Source: RECO01 sp050485385 (GTDB lineage Bacteria > Pseudomonadota > Alphaproteobacteria > Geminicoccales > Geminicoccaceae). From it: DNA of 36,097 nucleotides. The stretch lies in assembly GCA_050485385.1 (NCBI GenBank), contig JBJHBG010000044.1, forward strand, positions 1-36,097. Reading direction: 5' to 3'. The notes under the pieces are model-generated. The model was not told the origin of the DNA, made no database searches, and worked only from the letters and a program-made list of their open reading frames with translations. This document shows, piece by piece, positions 1 through 7,271 of this stretch (positions are counted from its first letter, which is position 1; every line of letters begins with the position of its first letter). Made by a program: the position numbers and the translations under genes.

Positions 1-243
1 GATGCCGTCGTCGGCGACGGTGAGCGTGCCCTTGGCCGCGTCGGCGACGATGCGGATCTCGAGTTCGGGCCGCTCGCCCAGCAGTTCCGGCCGGCTCAGG
101 CTCTCGTAGCGGAGCTTGTCGCACGCGTCGGAGGCGTTCGAAATCAGCTCGCGTAGGAAAATTTCCCGATGAGTGTAGAGCGAGTGAATGACCAGATCGA
201 GCACGCGGCCCACGTCCGCGGCAAAAGCCTGCCGTTCGCTCAC
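1..243 (-). CDS. htpG: HtpG (Hsp90 family chaperone), N-terminal part, cut by window edge
   Basis: ATP-dependent cytosolic chaperone of the Hsp90 family. Only the first 81 codons are present; the rest lies beyond position 1. The reading contains the Hsp90 N-terminal signature: an IHSLYTHREIFLRELISNASDA stretch at about residues 19-40 (the Asn of the NASDA segment is the conserved ATP/Mg-binding residue), then DKLRYESL, and the last residues read TVADDGI, the start of the DxGxG nucleotide-binding motif. I chose GTG at 243-241 because a GGAGG lies five bases upstream and the protein then begins just before the family's conserved first helix. It is divergent from ribD, 72 bases away. A candidate heat-shock promoter lies at 307-334. 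Confidence 0.93.
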   Translation of the reverse strand, partial: MSERQAFAADVGRVLDLVIHSLYTHREIFLRELISNASDACDKLRYESLSRPELLGERPELEIRIVADAAKGTLTVADDGI

Positions 244-306
244 CTCGACCTCCAACAGCGCAATGTCCAACCGAGACGCAGCGCGGGCGTGCGTTGCGTG
301 GCGGAC

Positions 307-334
307 ATGTAGGCGATGACGGCGGACGCGCAAG
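307..334 (-). promoter_or_regulatory. Candidate heat-shock (RpoH-type) promoter of htpG
   Basis: On the minus strand, CTTG (334-331) is followed after 17 bases by CCTACAT (313-307). Alphaproteobacterial RpoH promoters are described as CTTG, a 17-18 base spacer, then CYTATNT; this site differs only at the fifth base of the -10 box. A start near position 300 would give a leader of about 55 bases before the htpG GTG. The element overlaps the ribD start codon at 316. That htpG is a heat-shock gene is family knowledge; use of this site is inference. Confidence 0.42.
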
Positions 335-1476
335 CGGCGGACGATGCCCGCTGGATGGCCGTCGCCCTGCGCTTGGGCCTCAGAAACCAGGGCCGCACCT
401 GGCCCAACCCCGCCGTCGGCTGCGTGCTGGTGAAGGCGGGCCGCGTCGTCGGCCGCGGCTGGACCGAGGTCGGCGGCAGGCCCCACGCGGAAGTGGTGGC
501 CCTCGGCCATGCCGGCGAAGCGGCGCGCGGGGCCACCGCCTATGTCAGCCTCGAGCCCTGCGCCCATACCGGCCGCACCCCGCCCTGCACCGAGGCGTTG
601 ATCGCAGCCGGCGTCGTGCGCGTCGTCACCGCCGCGGGCGACCCCGATCCCCGCGTCCAGGGTCAGGGCCACGCCCAGCTTCGTGCGGCCGGCATCGCCG
701 TCGTCGAGGGTGTCGGCCGTGGCGAGGCGGACGCCCATCACGCGGGCTTCTTCATGCGCGTGCGCGCGGGCCGGCCACTCGTCGCGCTCAAGCTCGCCCA
801 GACGCTCGACGGCCGCATCGCCACCGCCACGGGCGAAAGCCAGTGGATCACCGGTGCCGCCGCCCGTGCTCGCGGCCATCTGCTGCGCGCCACGCACGAT
901 GCCATCATGGTCGGCAGCGGCACGGTCGCCGCGGACGACCCGGCGCTCACCTGCCGCCTTGCCGGCCTCCACGACCGCTCGCCCGTGCGCGTGGTGGTCG
1001 ACGGCAAGGGCCGGCTCGATCCTGCCTCGACCCTGGCGCGCACCGCCGCCGAGGTGCCGGTCTGGCTCCTGACCGCGGCCGCCGGCGCGGCACGGGCCGG
1101 CACCCTCGCAGCACTTGGTGTGCGCGTGATCGCGGTGGCGACGACGGCGTCGGGCCAGGTCGACGTCAAGGCTGCCATGCAGGCCCTGGGCGGCCTCGGG
1201 CTCACCCGCGTCCTGGTCGAAGGCGGCTCGGGGCTGGCTGCGGCTTTGCTCGGCGCCGATCTGGTCGACCGGCTCCACGTCTTCACCGCCGGCACCGTGT
1301 TGGGCGGCGATGCGCTGCCGGCCGTCGGGCCGTTACGCCTCGCCGCCCTTGCCGCCGCCCCGCGCTTTCGCCACATGAGCGAGCACGTCTGCGGCAACGA
1401 CCGGCTGCAGCTCTGGGCCCGGCAACGCGAGGCGGCATGTTCACCGGCATCATCACCCACCAGGGACGCATCCTGA
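316..1476 (+). CDS. ribD: Bifunctional riboflavin biosynthesis protein RibD
   Basis: Catalyses two successive riboflavin steps: deamination of 2,5-diamino-6-ribosylamino-4(3H)-pyrimidinone 5'-phosphate, then NADPH-dependent reduction of the ribosyl side chain. The N-terminal deaminase domain (about residues 10-145) shows the zinc-site motifs HAE (57-59) and PCAHTGRTPPC (81-91). The C-terminal reductase domain (about 153-370) starts with KLAQTLDGRIAT and contains VEGGSGLAAALL. At 386 aa the length is normal. The last 40 bases overlap ribE in another frame, so the final dozen residues (rich in Ser, Pro and Arg) are not family-like and probably result from that overlap. It is the first gene of a rib-nusB-thiL operon. 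Confidence 0.95.
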   Translation: MTADAQAADDARWMAVALRLGLRNQGRTWPNPAVGCVLVKAGRVVGRGWTEVGGRPHAEVVALGHAGEAARGATAYVSLEPCAHTGRTPPCTEALIAAGVVRVVTAAGDPDPRVQGQGHAQLRAAGIAVVEGVGRGEADAHHAGFFMRVRAGRPLVALKLAQTLDGRIATATGESQWITGAAARARGHLLRATHDAIMVGSGTVAADDPALTCRLAGLHDRSPVRVVVDGKGRLDPASTLARTAAEVPVWLLTAAAGAARAGTLAALGVRVIAVATTASGQVDVKAAMQALGGLGLTRVLVEGGSGLAAALLGADLVDRLHVFTAGTVLGGDALPAVGPLRLAALAAAPRFRHMSEHVCGNDRLQLWARQREAACSPASSPTRDAS

Positions 1477-2033
1477 GCGTCGAGGGCACGGACGGGCGCC
1501 GGCTCACGGTGGCGAGCGACCTCGGCGAGGCCGCCTTGGCGCTCGGTGCCTCGGTCGCTCACGACGGCATCTGCCTCACCGTGGTCGCCAAGGAGGCCGG
1601 CCGCCACGTCGTCGAAGCGTCGGCCGAGACCCTGGCGCGCACCACGCTCGGCCGCTGGCGCGCGGGCGACCGCGTCAACCTCGAAGCCTCGCTCCGACTC
1701 GGTGACGAGTTGGGCGGGCATTTCGTCTTCGGCCACGTCGACGCCACCGCGCAGATCCTGACGATCGCGCCCGAGGGCGACTGCTGGCGCCTGGAGGTGG
1801 CGCTGCCGCCGGACCTCGCGTCGATGGTCGCGGTCAAGGGCTCGGTCGCCGTCGACGGCATTTCACTGACCGTGAATACGCTTGCCGCCGACCGCTTCGG
1901 GCTCACCATCGTGCCCTATACGTGGCAACATACCACGCTGGCGACACGGCTGGTCGGTGACCTCGTCAACCTGGAAGTCGACATGCTCGCGCGCTACGTG
2001 GCGCGCCAGCTCCGCGAAAGACCTCGGTCATGA
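1437..2033 (+). CDS. ribE: Riboflavin synthase alpha subunit
   Basis: Dismutates two molecules of 6,7-dimethyl-8-ribityllumazine to riboflavin and the pyrimidinedione; normally a cytosolic homotrimer. The 198-aa product begins with the invariant MFTGII and shows the two-fold internal repeat of the family: SVAHDGICLTVV at about residues 39-50 and SVAVDGISLTVN at about 136-147. GGHFVFGHVD (93-102) marks the end of the first barrel. The ATG at 1437 lies 40 bases inside the end of ribD, and the stop overlaps the ribH start as ATGA, so translation of the three genes is probably coupled. The ribBA gene often found between ribE and ribH in related operons is absent. Confidence 0.95.
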   Translation: MFTGIITHQGRILSVEGTDGRRLTVASDLGEAALALGASVAHDGICLTVVAKEAGRHVVEASAETLARTTLGRWRAGDRVNLEASLRLGDELGGHFVFGHVDATAQILTIAPEGDCWRLEVALPPDLASMVAVKGSVAVDGISLTVNTLAADRFGLTIVPYTWQHTTLATRLVGDLVNLEVDMLARYVARQLRERPRS

Positions 2034-2482
2034 ACGAAAACGGCGCCGAGCGCCCCCACGTCCTCGTCGTCGAGGCGCGCTACTACGACCACATCGCCGA
2101 CCGGCTGCTCCAAGGTGCGACGGCGGTGCTCGAGGCGGCCGAGGCGACCTACGAGGTGGTGACCGTGCCGGGAGCCTTGGAGATCCCGACCGCCATCGCG
2201 CTTGCCGACGCCAGCGACCGCTTCGACGCCTTCGTGGCACTGGGCTGCGTCATCCGCGGCGAGACCTCCCACTACGACGTGGTCGCCAACGAGAGCGCGC
2301 GCGGCCTCACGGCACTCGGCATCGACCGGGGCTGCCCGATCGGCAACGGCATCCTCACGGTCGACACCGAAGCCCAGGCGCTGGTCCGCTCCGATCCCGA
2401 CGGCAAGGACAAGGGCGGCGATGCCGCCCGTGCCGCCCTGGCGCTGTTGAAGCTCGCGGAGACATTCCTCGTCGATGCCTAA
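2030..2482 (+). CDS. ribH: 6,7-dimethyl-8-ribityllumazine synthase
   Basis: Condenses 5-amino-6-ribitylaminouracil with 3,4-dihydroxy-2-butanone 4-phosphate to give lumazine, the substrate of RibE. The 150-aa protein has the family blocks VPGALEIP (about 46-53), GCVIRGETSHYDVV (72-85, including the catalytic His at 81) and GNGILT (105-110), with a normal length. It starts with ATG in an ATGA overlap with ribE and its 3' end overlaps nusB by 8 bases. The dihydroxybutanone phosphate synthase that supplies its second substrate is not encoded in this window. Confidence 0.95.
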   Translation: MNENGAERPHVLVVEARYYDHIADRLLQGATAVLEAAEATYEVVTVPGALEIPTAIALADASDRFDAFVALGCVIRGETSHYDVVANESARGLTALGIDRGCPIGNGILTVDTEAQALVRSDPDGKDKGGDAARAALALLKLAETFLVDA

Positions 2483-2987
2483 GGCCAACCCCCATGCGAT
2501 GGACCGGCGCCGGGCCGCGCGCTACGCGGCCATCCAGGCGCTCTATCAGATCGACATGACGGGCCAGCCCGCCGTGGATGCCGTCGCCGAGTTCGAGCGG
2601 CACCGGCTCGACGACCTGTTCGTGCTCGACGAGACGGGTGGCCAGAGCGAGGGTGTCGACCGCGACCTGTTCCAGGACATCGTGCTCGGCGTGGTGGCGC
2701 GGCAGGACGAGTTGGACCCGGTGCTGGCGGCGCATCTCGCCGCCGGCTGGTCCTTGAAGCGCTGCGGCTTCACGCTCCGGGCGATGCTGCGGGCGGGGGC
2801 TTGGGAGCTGAAGATGCGGCCGACGACCGCGGTGGGCACGGTCATCAGCGAATATGTCGAGCTGGCGCGCGGCTTCTTCGACGGCAAGGAGCCGGCCTTC
2901 ATCCACGCCGTCCTCGACCATGCCGCCCCCACCCTGCGCCGGCCGCCCGCCTCGCTCGCCGATCTCGTCGATCCGGAGGCCGGATGA
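2475..2987 (+). CDS. nusB: Transcription antitermination factor NusB
   Basis: All-helical RNA-binding protein that, with NusE (S10), binds boxA in rRNA leader transcripts and promotes antitermination. The 170-aa product shows the N-terminal RRRAARYAAIQALYQIDMTG block and the C-terminal LRAMLRAGAWELKMRPTTAVGTVISEYVELA segment followed by FIHAVLDHAA, all typical of NusB. Position between ribH and thiL is the widespread proteobacterial order. It overlaps ribH by 8 bases, and its stop overlaps the thiL ATG (ATGA). An alternative ATG about eight codons in would still keep the whole NusB domain. Confidence 0.92.
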   Translation: MPKANPHAMDRRRAARYAAIQALYQIDMTGQPAVDAVAEFERHRLDDLFVLDETGGQSEGVDRDLFQDIVLGVVARQDELDPVLAAHLAAGWSLKRCGFTLRAMLRAGAWELKMRPTTAVGTVISEYVELARGFFDGKEPAFIHAVLDHAAPTLRRPPASLADLVDPEAG

Positions 2988-3958
2988 GCCGACGGCGGCG
3001 CGGCGAGTTCGACCTCATCGCCGATCTGTTCGGCCCCTTGGCCACGCATCCGGGCGCCCTCGGCCTCGCCGACGACGCGGCGGTGCTGCCCGTCGGGACC
3101 GACGACCTCGTGCTCGCCAAGGACGCGCTGGTGCAGGGCGTCCACTTCCTGCCGACCGATCCCGCCGGCACCACGGCCCAGAAGGCGCTCCGGGTCAATC
3201 TCTCCGACCTCGCCGCCATGGGGGCGGTGCCCGAGGGCTATCTCTTCGGACTGGTGCGCCCACCGGCCGTGGACGACGCTTGGCTGGAGGCGTTCGCCGC
3301 CGGTCTCGCGGCCGATCAGGAACGCTTCGGCCTCAGCCTACTCGGCGGCGACACGGTCAAGACGCCCGGCCCGCTGGTGCTCTCGATCACGGTGCTCGGC
3401 CGCGTGCCGCCGGGCATGGCGCTCCGCCGTAACGGTGCCCGCGCGGGCGACGACGTTTGGGTCTCCGGCACGCTCGGCGACGCCGCCTTGGGCTTGCAGG
3501 TGTTCAAGGGCGGCTGGGCGCCGCCGTCCGAGGACGCGATGGCCTATCTGGTCGACCGCTACCGCATCCCGCGCCCTCGCCTGGAACTGGGCCAGGCGCT
3601 GCGGGGCCTCGCCCATGCCTGCCAGGACGTCTCCGACGGCCTCGTCCAGGACCTCGGCCACATTGCCGGCCATTCCGGCGTCGCGATCGTCGTCGAGGCC
3701 GCGGCCGTGCCTCGCAGCGAAGCGGCCGAAGGTGCGCCGAACGCACTGCGGCTCGCATTGGGTGGCGGCGACGACTACGAGCTGGTCTTCACCGCCTCCA
3801 AGGCGTCGCGGTTCCGCGTCCACGCGCTCGCGCGGGACCTCGACCTGCCGCTGACGCGAATCGGCCGGGTGGAGCGGGGCGAGGGCGTCACCGTGCTCGA
3901 TGCGCTGGGCACGCCGATGGCGCTCACCCACCGCGGCTGGTCGCACGGCTGGACGTGA
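2984..3958 (+). CDS. thiL: Thiamine-monophosphate kinase
   Basis: ATP-dependent phosphorylation of thiamine monophosphate to thiamine diphosphate, the active cofactor. The 324-aa product has the PurM/ThiL-fold metal and nucleotide motifs: GLADDAAVL (27-35), KDALVQGVHF (46-55), KALRVNLSDLAAMGA (67-81), LLGGDTVK, DVSDGLVQDLGHIA and the C-terminal GGGDDYELVF. ATG at 2984 overlaps the nusB stop. It ends in GTGA, where the GTG is the likely start of the downstream vsr gene. The last residues (HRGWSHGW) are typical of the family C terminus, so the gene appears intact. Confidence 0.94.
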   Translation: MSRRRRGEFDLIADLFGPLATHPGALGLADDAAVLPVGTDDLVLAKDALVQGVHFLPTDPAGTTAQKALRVNLSDLAAMGAVPEGYLFGLVRPPAVDDAWLEAFAAGLAADQERFGLSLLGGDTVKTPGPLVLSITVLGRVPPGMALRRNGARAGDDVWVSGTLGDAALGLQVFKGGWAPPSEDAMAYLVDRYRIPRPRLELGQALRGLAHACQDVSDGLVQDLGHIAGHSGVAIVVEAAAVPRSEAAEGAPNALRLALGGGDDYELVFTASKASRFRVHALARDLDLPLTRIGRVERGEGVTVLDALGTPMALTHRGWSHGWT

Positions 3959-4377
3959 GACCGCCGCCGGCGAGCGACGAGGCCACCCGCCAGCGGATGC
4001 GCACCGTCCGCCAAACCGGCACCAAGGCGGAGCTGATCGTCCGTGCGTGGCTTCGTGAACGGGGCGTCGCCTACCGCATCGCTCCGGCTCGCCTGCCGGG
4101 CCGCCCCGACCTCGCCAACCGCCGGCGCGGCTGGGCGCTGTTCGTGCATGGCTGCTTCTGGCACGGCCACGCCGGCTGCCCGCGCGCCACCGTGCCCCAG
4201 CGCAACCGCGACTTCTGGCTCGCCAAGATCGCCGCCAACCGCGCCCGCGACGACGCCAAGACCGCAGCGCTCCTGGTCTTGGGGCTCAGGGTTCACGTGG
4301 TCTGGGAATGCGAGGTGCTGGCGCTGGCCCGCGGCGGCCCGGTGCCTCAGGCCCTGGCGCGTATCGCCGCCGGTTAG
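3955..4377 (+). CDS. vsr: Very short patch repair (Vsr) mismatch endonuclease
   Basis: Vsr enzymes nick DNA 5' of the T in T:G mismatches created by deamination of 5-methylcytosine. The 140-aa product carries the family landmarks: RMRTVRQTGTKAE near the N terminus, LPGRPD (Asp52, aligning with E. coli Asp51), FVHGCFWHGHAGC (His70 aligning with His69; Cys67, His72 and Cys75 as likely zinc ligands), a NRARDD segment (Asp99 aligning with Asp97) and VVWECE (Cys119, fourth zinc ligand). All expected active-site residues are present, so it is probably functional. GTG at 3955 overlaps the thiL stop; ATG at 3997 is an alternative start. No DNA cytosine methyltransferase, its usual partner, lies in this window. 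Confidence 0.9.
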   Translation: MRPPPASDEATRQRMRTVRQTGTKAELIVRAWLRERGVAYRIAPARLPGRPDLANRRRGWALFVHGCFWHGHAGCPRATVPQRNRDFWLAKIAANRARDDAKTAALLVLGLRVHVVWECEVLALARGGPVPQALARIAAG

Positions 4378-4387
4378 GGCTTCGGGC

Positions 4388-5725
4388 TCAGACCCAGGGG
4401 CTCTTCGAGTTGTGGCTGCCGAAGGTGCCGCCCTGGGCGAAGCGGTCGAGCGCGAACGGGGCGAGGTCCTTCGGCGTTGCGCCGCCGGCGAGGTGCTCCG
4501 CCACCAGCTTGCCGACGCCGATCATCTTGAAGCCGTGATTGCTGTCGGCGATCAGGTAGAGGTTGTCCTTCACCCAATCGAAGATGGGGATGTTGTCGGG
4601 CGTGAAGGCGCCGATGCCGCCGTTGCGCCGCTCGCGGAACTGGCCGCGGCAGCCCTCGAAGCGGGTCATGAGCTGGCCCATGGCGGCCGTCAGCACGTCG
4701 GCGAACTCGGGCTCCGCCTGATAGCGGTCGTTGGCGTGGCCGTAGGGCTCCACCGCCGCCTCCGCGCCCAGCCGGATCGGCACGCCGCCCCCCTGCACGC
4801 CCGGCCGGTCCATGCGCTCGGCCCCGTTCTTCCAGTAGACGTAGAGGCTTTCCTCCAGGACCGCGCCGGTCTCCGGATGCAGCACGGGCGTGTCCAACAG
4901 CTCGACGTGCAGCACCGGCGGGTCGCGGTCGTCGGCCGTGCGGTAGGGCCGGTCGTGGTAGACCTCGCCTTCCCGCAGCCGCCAATAGGTCCACATGTCG
5001 GCACCCTCGATCGCGGTGCCGTCGGCGTAGCGCTTGGTGAGGGTCATGGGCTCGCCCAGCCATTCCCAATGGCGGCCGACCCAGGCGCCGACGCAGAGGA
5101 TCACGCAGTCGGCCTTGATCGTGCCGCGGTTGGTCTGGACGGCGGCAACGCGGCCGCCGGTCACGTCGTAGCCGGTCACTTCCACGCCGCTTTCGATCCG
5201 CACCCCGTGCTGCGCGCATTTCTGTGCGAGTCCCTGGATGGCCTGTCGGGTACCGGCGTAGCCCGAGGGCTTTTCGTGCAGGACGACCTCGATGCCCTCG
5301 GTCCTGAAGTCGGGCCAGAGCGCGGTGAGGAACCGGCGCGCGTCCTTGCCGGTAAGCAGGTCCGAGGCGTAGCCGCAGGCGTTCTGGCTTTCGACCATCA
5401 CCTCGTAGTCGGCGATCTGGTTGGCCTCGCCCGCGGAGACGTAGCCCACCTGCTGGAAGCCGAAGGTGATCGGGTCGCTCTGCCAGACGTCGACCGAATG
5501 GCGCAGGATCGGGTGCAGCGCCTGGGTCATGTAGAGGTTGCGCACGCAGCCGCAGGCGATGCCGGTGGCCCCGGCACCCGGCCCGGTCTTGTCGATCACC
5601 AGGACGTCGGCGCCCGTACCCTTGCCCTTGGCGCCGAGCGCCATCGCCAGATGCCACGCGGTCGAGAGGCCGTGCATGCCGGCGCCGATGACCAGATAGG
5701 GAACCGAGGCGGGCAGGCTGGCCAT
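4388..5725 (-). CDS. FAD-dependent oxidoreductase of the DAO / sarcosine oxidase beta type
   Basis: Predicted flavoenzyme oxidising a secondary amine or amino acid (glycine or sarcosine derivatives, D-amino acids); the substrate cannot be told from sequence. The 445-aa protein has a Rossmann dinucleotide motif VIGAGMHGLSTAWHLA (about 12-27), an acidic DVLVIDK strand end, a central DAO-type substrate domain (SGYAGTRQAIQGLAQ, CVILCVGAWVG) and a C-terminal FAD-closing segment RRNGGIGAFTPDNIPIFDW then YLIADSNHGFKMIGVG. ATG at 5725 follows an AGAGGA; an in-frame ATG at 5758 has no better ribosome site. It converges on vsr with only 10 bases between the stops. No sarcosine oxidase alpha, gamma or delta genes are adjacent, so a stand-alone enzyme is likely. 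Confidence 0.85.
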   Translation of the reverse strand: MASLPASVPYLVIGAGMHGLSTAWHLAMALGAKGKGTGADVLVIDKTGPGAGATGIACGCVRNLYMTQALHPILRHSVDVWQSDPITFGFQQVGYVSAGEANQIADYEVMVESQNACGYASDLLTGKDARRFLTALWPDFRTEGIEVVLHEKPSGYAGTRQAIQGLAQKCAQHGVRIESGVEVTGYDVTGGRVAAVQTNRGTIKADCVILCVGAWVGRHWEWLGEPMTLTKRYADGTAIEGADMWTYWRLREGEVYHDRPYRTADDRDPPVLHVELLDTPVLHPETGAVLEESLYVYWKNGAERMDRPGVQGGGVPIRLGAEAAVEPYGHANDRYQAEPEFADVLTAAMGQLMTRFEGCRGQFRERRNGGIGAFTPDNIPIFDWVKDNLYLIADSNHGFKMIGVGKLVAEHLAGGATPKDLAPFALDRFAQGGTFGSHNSKSPWV

Positions 5726-5814
5726 GGGGCGTCGTCCTCTTGCCGCAAGCACCTTCATGGCGCCGAGCGGACCGGCGCTGTCAAGCGTTGCCGTGAGGCT
5801 CGAGGCTGGGCGGC

Positions 5815-6036
5815 TCAGGGCCGGCCGGCGTCGTCGTCGTAGCCCTGGCGGTGCGAGACGAACATCAAGGCGAGGAGGCCGCCGAGCAGCGCTACCGCCA
5901 GCGTCATGCCGAGGCCGAAGGCGATCCAGCCGTGCAGGCCGATCTCGCCCTCCATCTGCCAAGTGAGATAGCCGACGGCGAGGGCGACCACGACGAGCAT
6001 GGCGACGAGGCCGGCGATGACGTCCTTGGCCCGCAT
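5815..6036 (-). CDS. Small two-helix inner-membrane protein, unknown function
   Basis: A 73-aa hypothetical protein. Residues about 6-26 (VIAGLVAMLVVVALAVGYLTW) and about 41-62 (GLGMTLAVALLGGLLALMFV) look like transmembrane helices joined by a short loop MEGEIGLHGWIAF; the tail SHRQGYDDDAGRP is short and acidic. ATG at 6036 has GGAGA six bases upstream, which supports translation, and the hydrophobic pattern makes chance unlikely in this GC-rich DNA. It lies 89 bases upstream of the oxidoreductase on the same strand and may be cotranscribed with it. I do not recognise a named family. Confidence 0.68.
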   Translation of the reverse strand: MRAKDVIAGLVAMLVVVALAVGYLTWQMEGEIGLHGWIAFGLGMTLAVALLGGLLALMFVSHRQGYDDDAGRP

Positions 6037-6176
6037 GTCGTCTCCGTGGCGCAACGGTCGTGGAACGAAAATTGGCGAAGGCCGTTGATTACATCGAGGC
6101 TTCACGTCGGCGCAATGGTTCGGCCGCCGCCCTCGCGCTATATCGCCTCTAATCTCAAAGTTGAAGGATGTGCCCC

Positions 6177-7070
6177 ATGACGCGACCACTCGTTATCGGA
6201 GTCTTCGCCGCGGCCGCCCTCCTCGGCTCGGCCGCCGTCGACGCCGTCCGCGCCCCGGCGCAGGCGCAGACGACCCTCTCCAGCTACACGGTCGAATTTG
6301 CGCTCGGCTCGGCCAGCCTGAGCGCGCAGGCGCAGCAGGTGGTCCGCGAGGCCGCCGCCTCGTTCCAGCGCGGCGATGCCACCATGGTGCGCGTCGTCGG
6401 CCACACCGACACCACCGGCAGTGCCGAATTCAATCAACGGCTCTCCGAGCGCCGGGCGCAGGCGGTGAGCGACGCCTTGGTGGCCGCCGGGGTTCCGGCC
6501 GGTGTGGTCCAGCAACAGGGTGTTGGTCAGAGGCAGCTCATCGTGCCGACCGACGACAACGTGCTCGAGCAGCGCAACCGCGTCGTCGTCGTGACGATGA
6601 TGGGCGATCCGGCGCCGGCACCCGCACCGGCACCGACCGAGCCCGCGCCGGCGCCGGCCGCGCCGAGCTTCCAGCTCAGTGTCGGTCCCTATTACGGCTT
6701 CGACTTCGACCGCGACCTGAACCTCGTCGGCGGCAACGTCTCGCTCGACTACTTCGTGCTGCCGAACGTCTCGGTCGGCGTCGAGCAGGCCGGATTCTAC
6801 GTGTTTGGTGCGCGTGGCTTCGACAGCGGTGCCGGTGGCCGCTCCGTGGGCAGCGCCGACTACCACTTCGATCTCGGCCCGGCCGCAGCCCATATCGGCG
6901 CCAACGCCGGCTACATCTACGGCTCGGGCATCCGCTCCAACTTCATCTACGGTCCCGAGGTCGGCATGACCTGGGACTTCCTCCAGGCCAAGGTCGCCTA
7001 CGACATCCGCAGCGCGGGCCTGGACTCCGGCGTCCTCTCGGCGACGCTGGGGGCCGCCTTCCGCTTCTAG
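6177..7070 (+). CDS. OmpA-family protein with N-terminal peptidoglycan-binding domain and C-terminal beta-barrel
   Basis: Predicted outer-membrane protein of 297 aa. Order: signal peptide (about 1-31), OmpA/MotB-like peptidoglycan-binding domain (about 37-141, with GHTDTTGSAEFNQRLSERRA at 75-94 and EQRNRVVV at 131-138), a Pro-Ala linker (about 144-163), then about 135 residues of alternating aromatic/polar strands (QLSVGPYYGFDFD, VSLDYFVLPNVSVGVEQ) ending in the terminal Phe of outer-membrane barrels. Classical OmpA has the barrel first, so this order is reversed. I start at ATG 6177, eight bases after GAAGGA; ATG 6168 lies inside that ribosome site. Likely role: tethering outer membrane to cell wall. 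A strong hairpin follows the stop. Confidence 0.85.
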   Translation: MTRPLVIGVFAAAALLGSAAVDAVRAPAQAQTTLSSYTVEFALGSASLSAQAQQVVREAAASFQRGDATMVRVVGHTDTTGSAEFNQRLSERRAQAVSDALVAAGVPAGVVQQQGVGQRQLIVPTDDNVLEQRNRVVVVTMMGDPAPAPAPAPTEPAPAPAAPSFQLSVGPYYGFDFDRDLNLVGGNVSLDYFVLPNVSVGVEQAGFYVFGARGFDSGAGGRSVGSADYHFDLGPAAAHIGANAGYIYGSGIRSNFIYGPEVGMTWDFLQAKVAYDIRSAGLDSGVLSATLGAAFRF

Positions 7071-7106
7071 CGAAGCCTAGCTCCGCGCGCTGCAGCCGTG
7101 GACGAC

Positions 7107-7128
7107 GCAGGGGGCTTCGGCCCCCTGC
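7107..7128 (+). terminator. GC-rich UUCG hairpin after the ompA-like gene, possible terminator
   Basis: A perfect nine-base stem (GCAGGGGGC / GCCCCCTGC) closes a TTCG tetraloop 36 bases after the stop codon at 7070. The C(UUCG)G loop is exceptionally stable in RNA. No T-run follows, so it may act with Rho or as an RNA 3'-end stabiliser rather than as a classical intrinsic terminator. Confidence 0.55.
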
Positions 7129-7271
7129 TCCCCCCTGTCGGCGGCCCTGCCCGCCGGCAACTTCTGGGGCGGGGGTGATCGAACGCCCCGGTTCCTTCCG
7201 ACCGTGCCGCCGCAGCGCCAAGCCTTCGTGTCGGTTCGTCGAGCGTCCATCCGAATGCTCGGGCCGGACCG

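Noticed and set aside
294..1436. Upstream extension of the ribE frame through ribD
   Set aside because: Arg/Pro-rich shadow of ribD; the real RibE starts with MFTGII at 1437.
4043..5842. 599-codon open frame on the plus strand opposite the FAD oxidoreductase
   Set aside because: Mirror frame caused by high GC content; the minus-strand protein has clear Rossmann and DAO motifs and this one has none.
6116..6144. TGGTTC / TATATC as an ompA-like gene promoter
   Set aside because: The -35 box is poor and the spacing fit is chosen after the fact.
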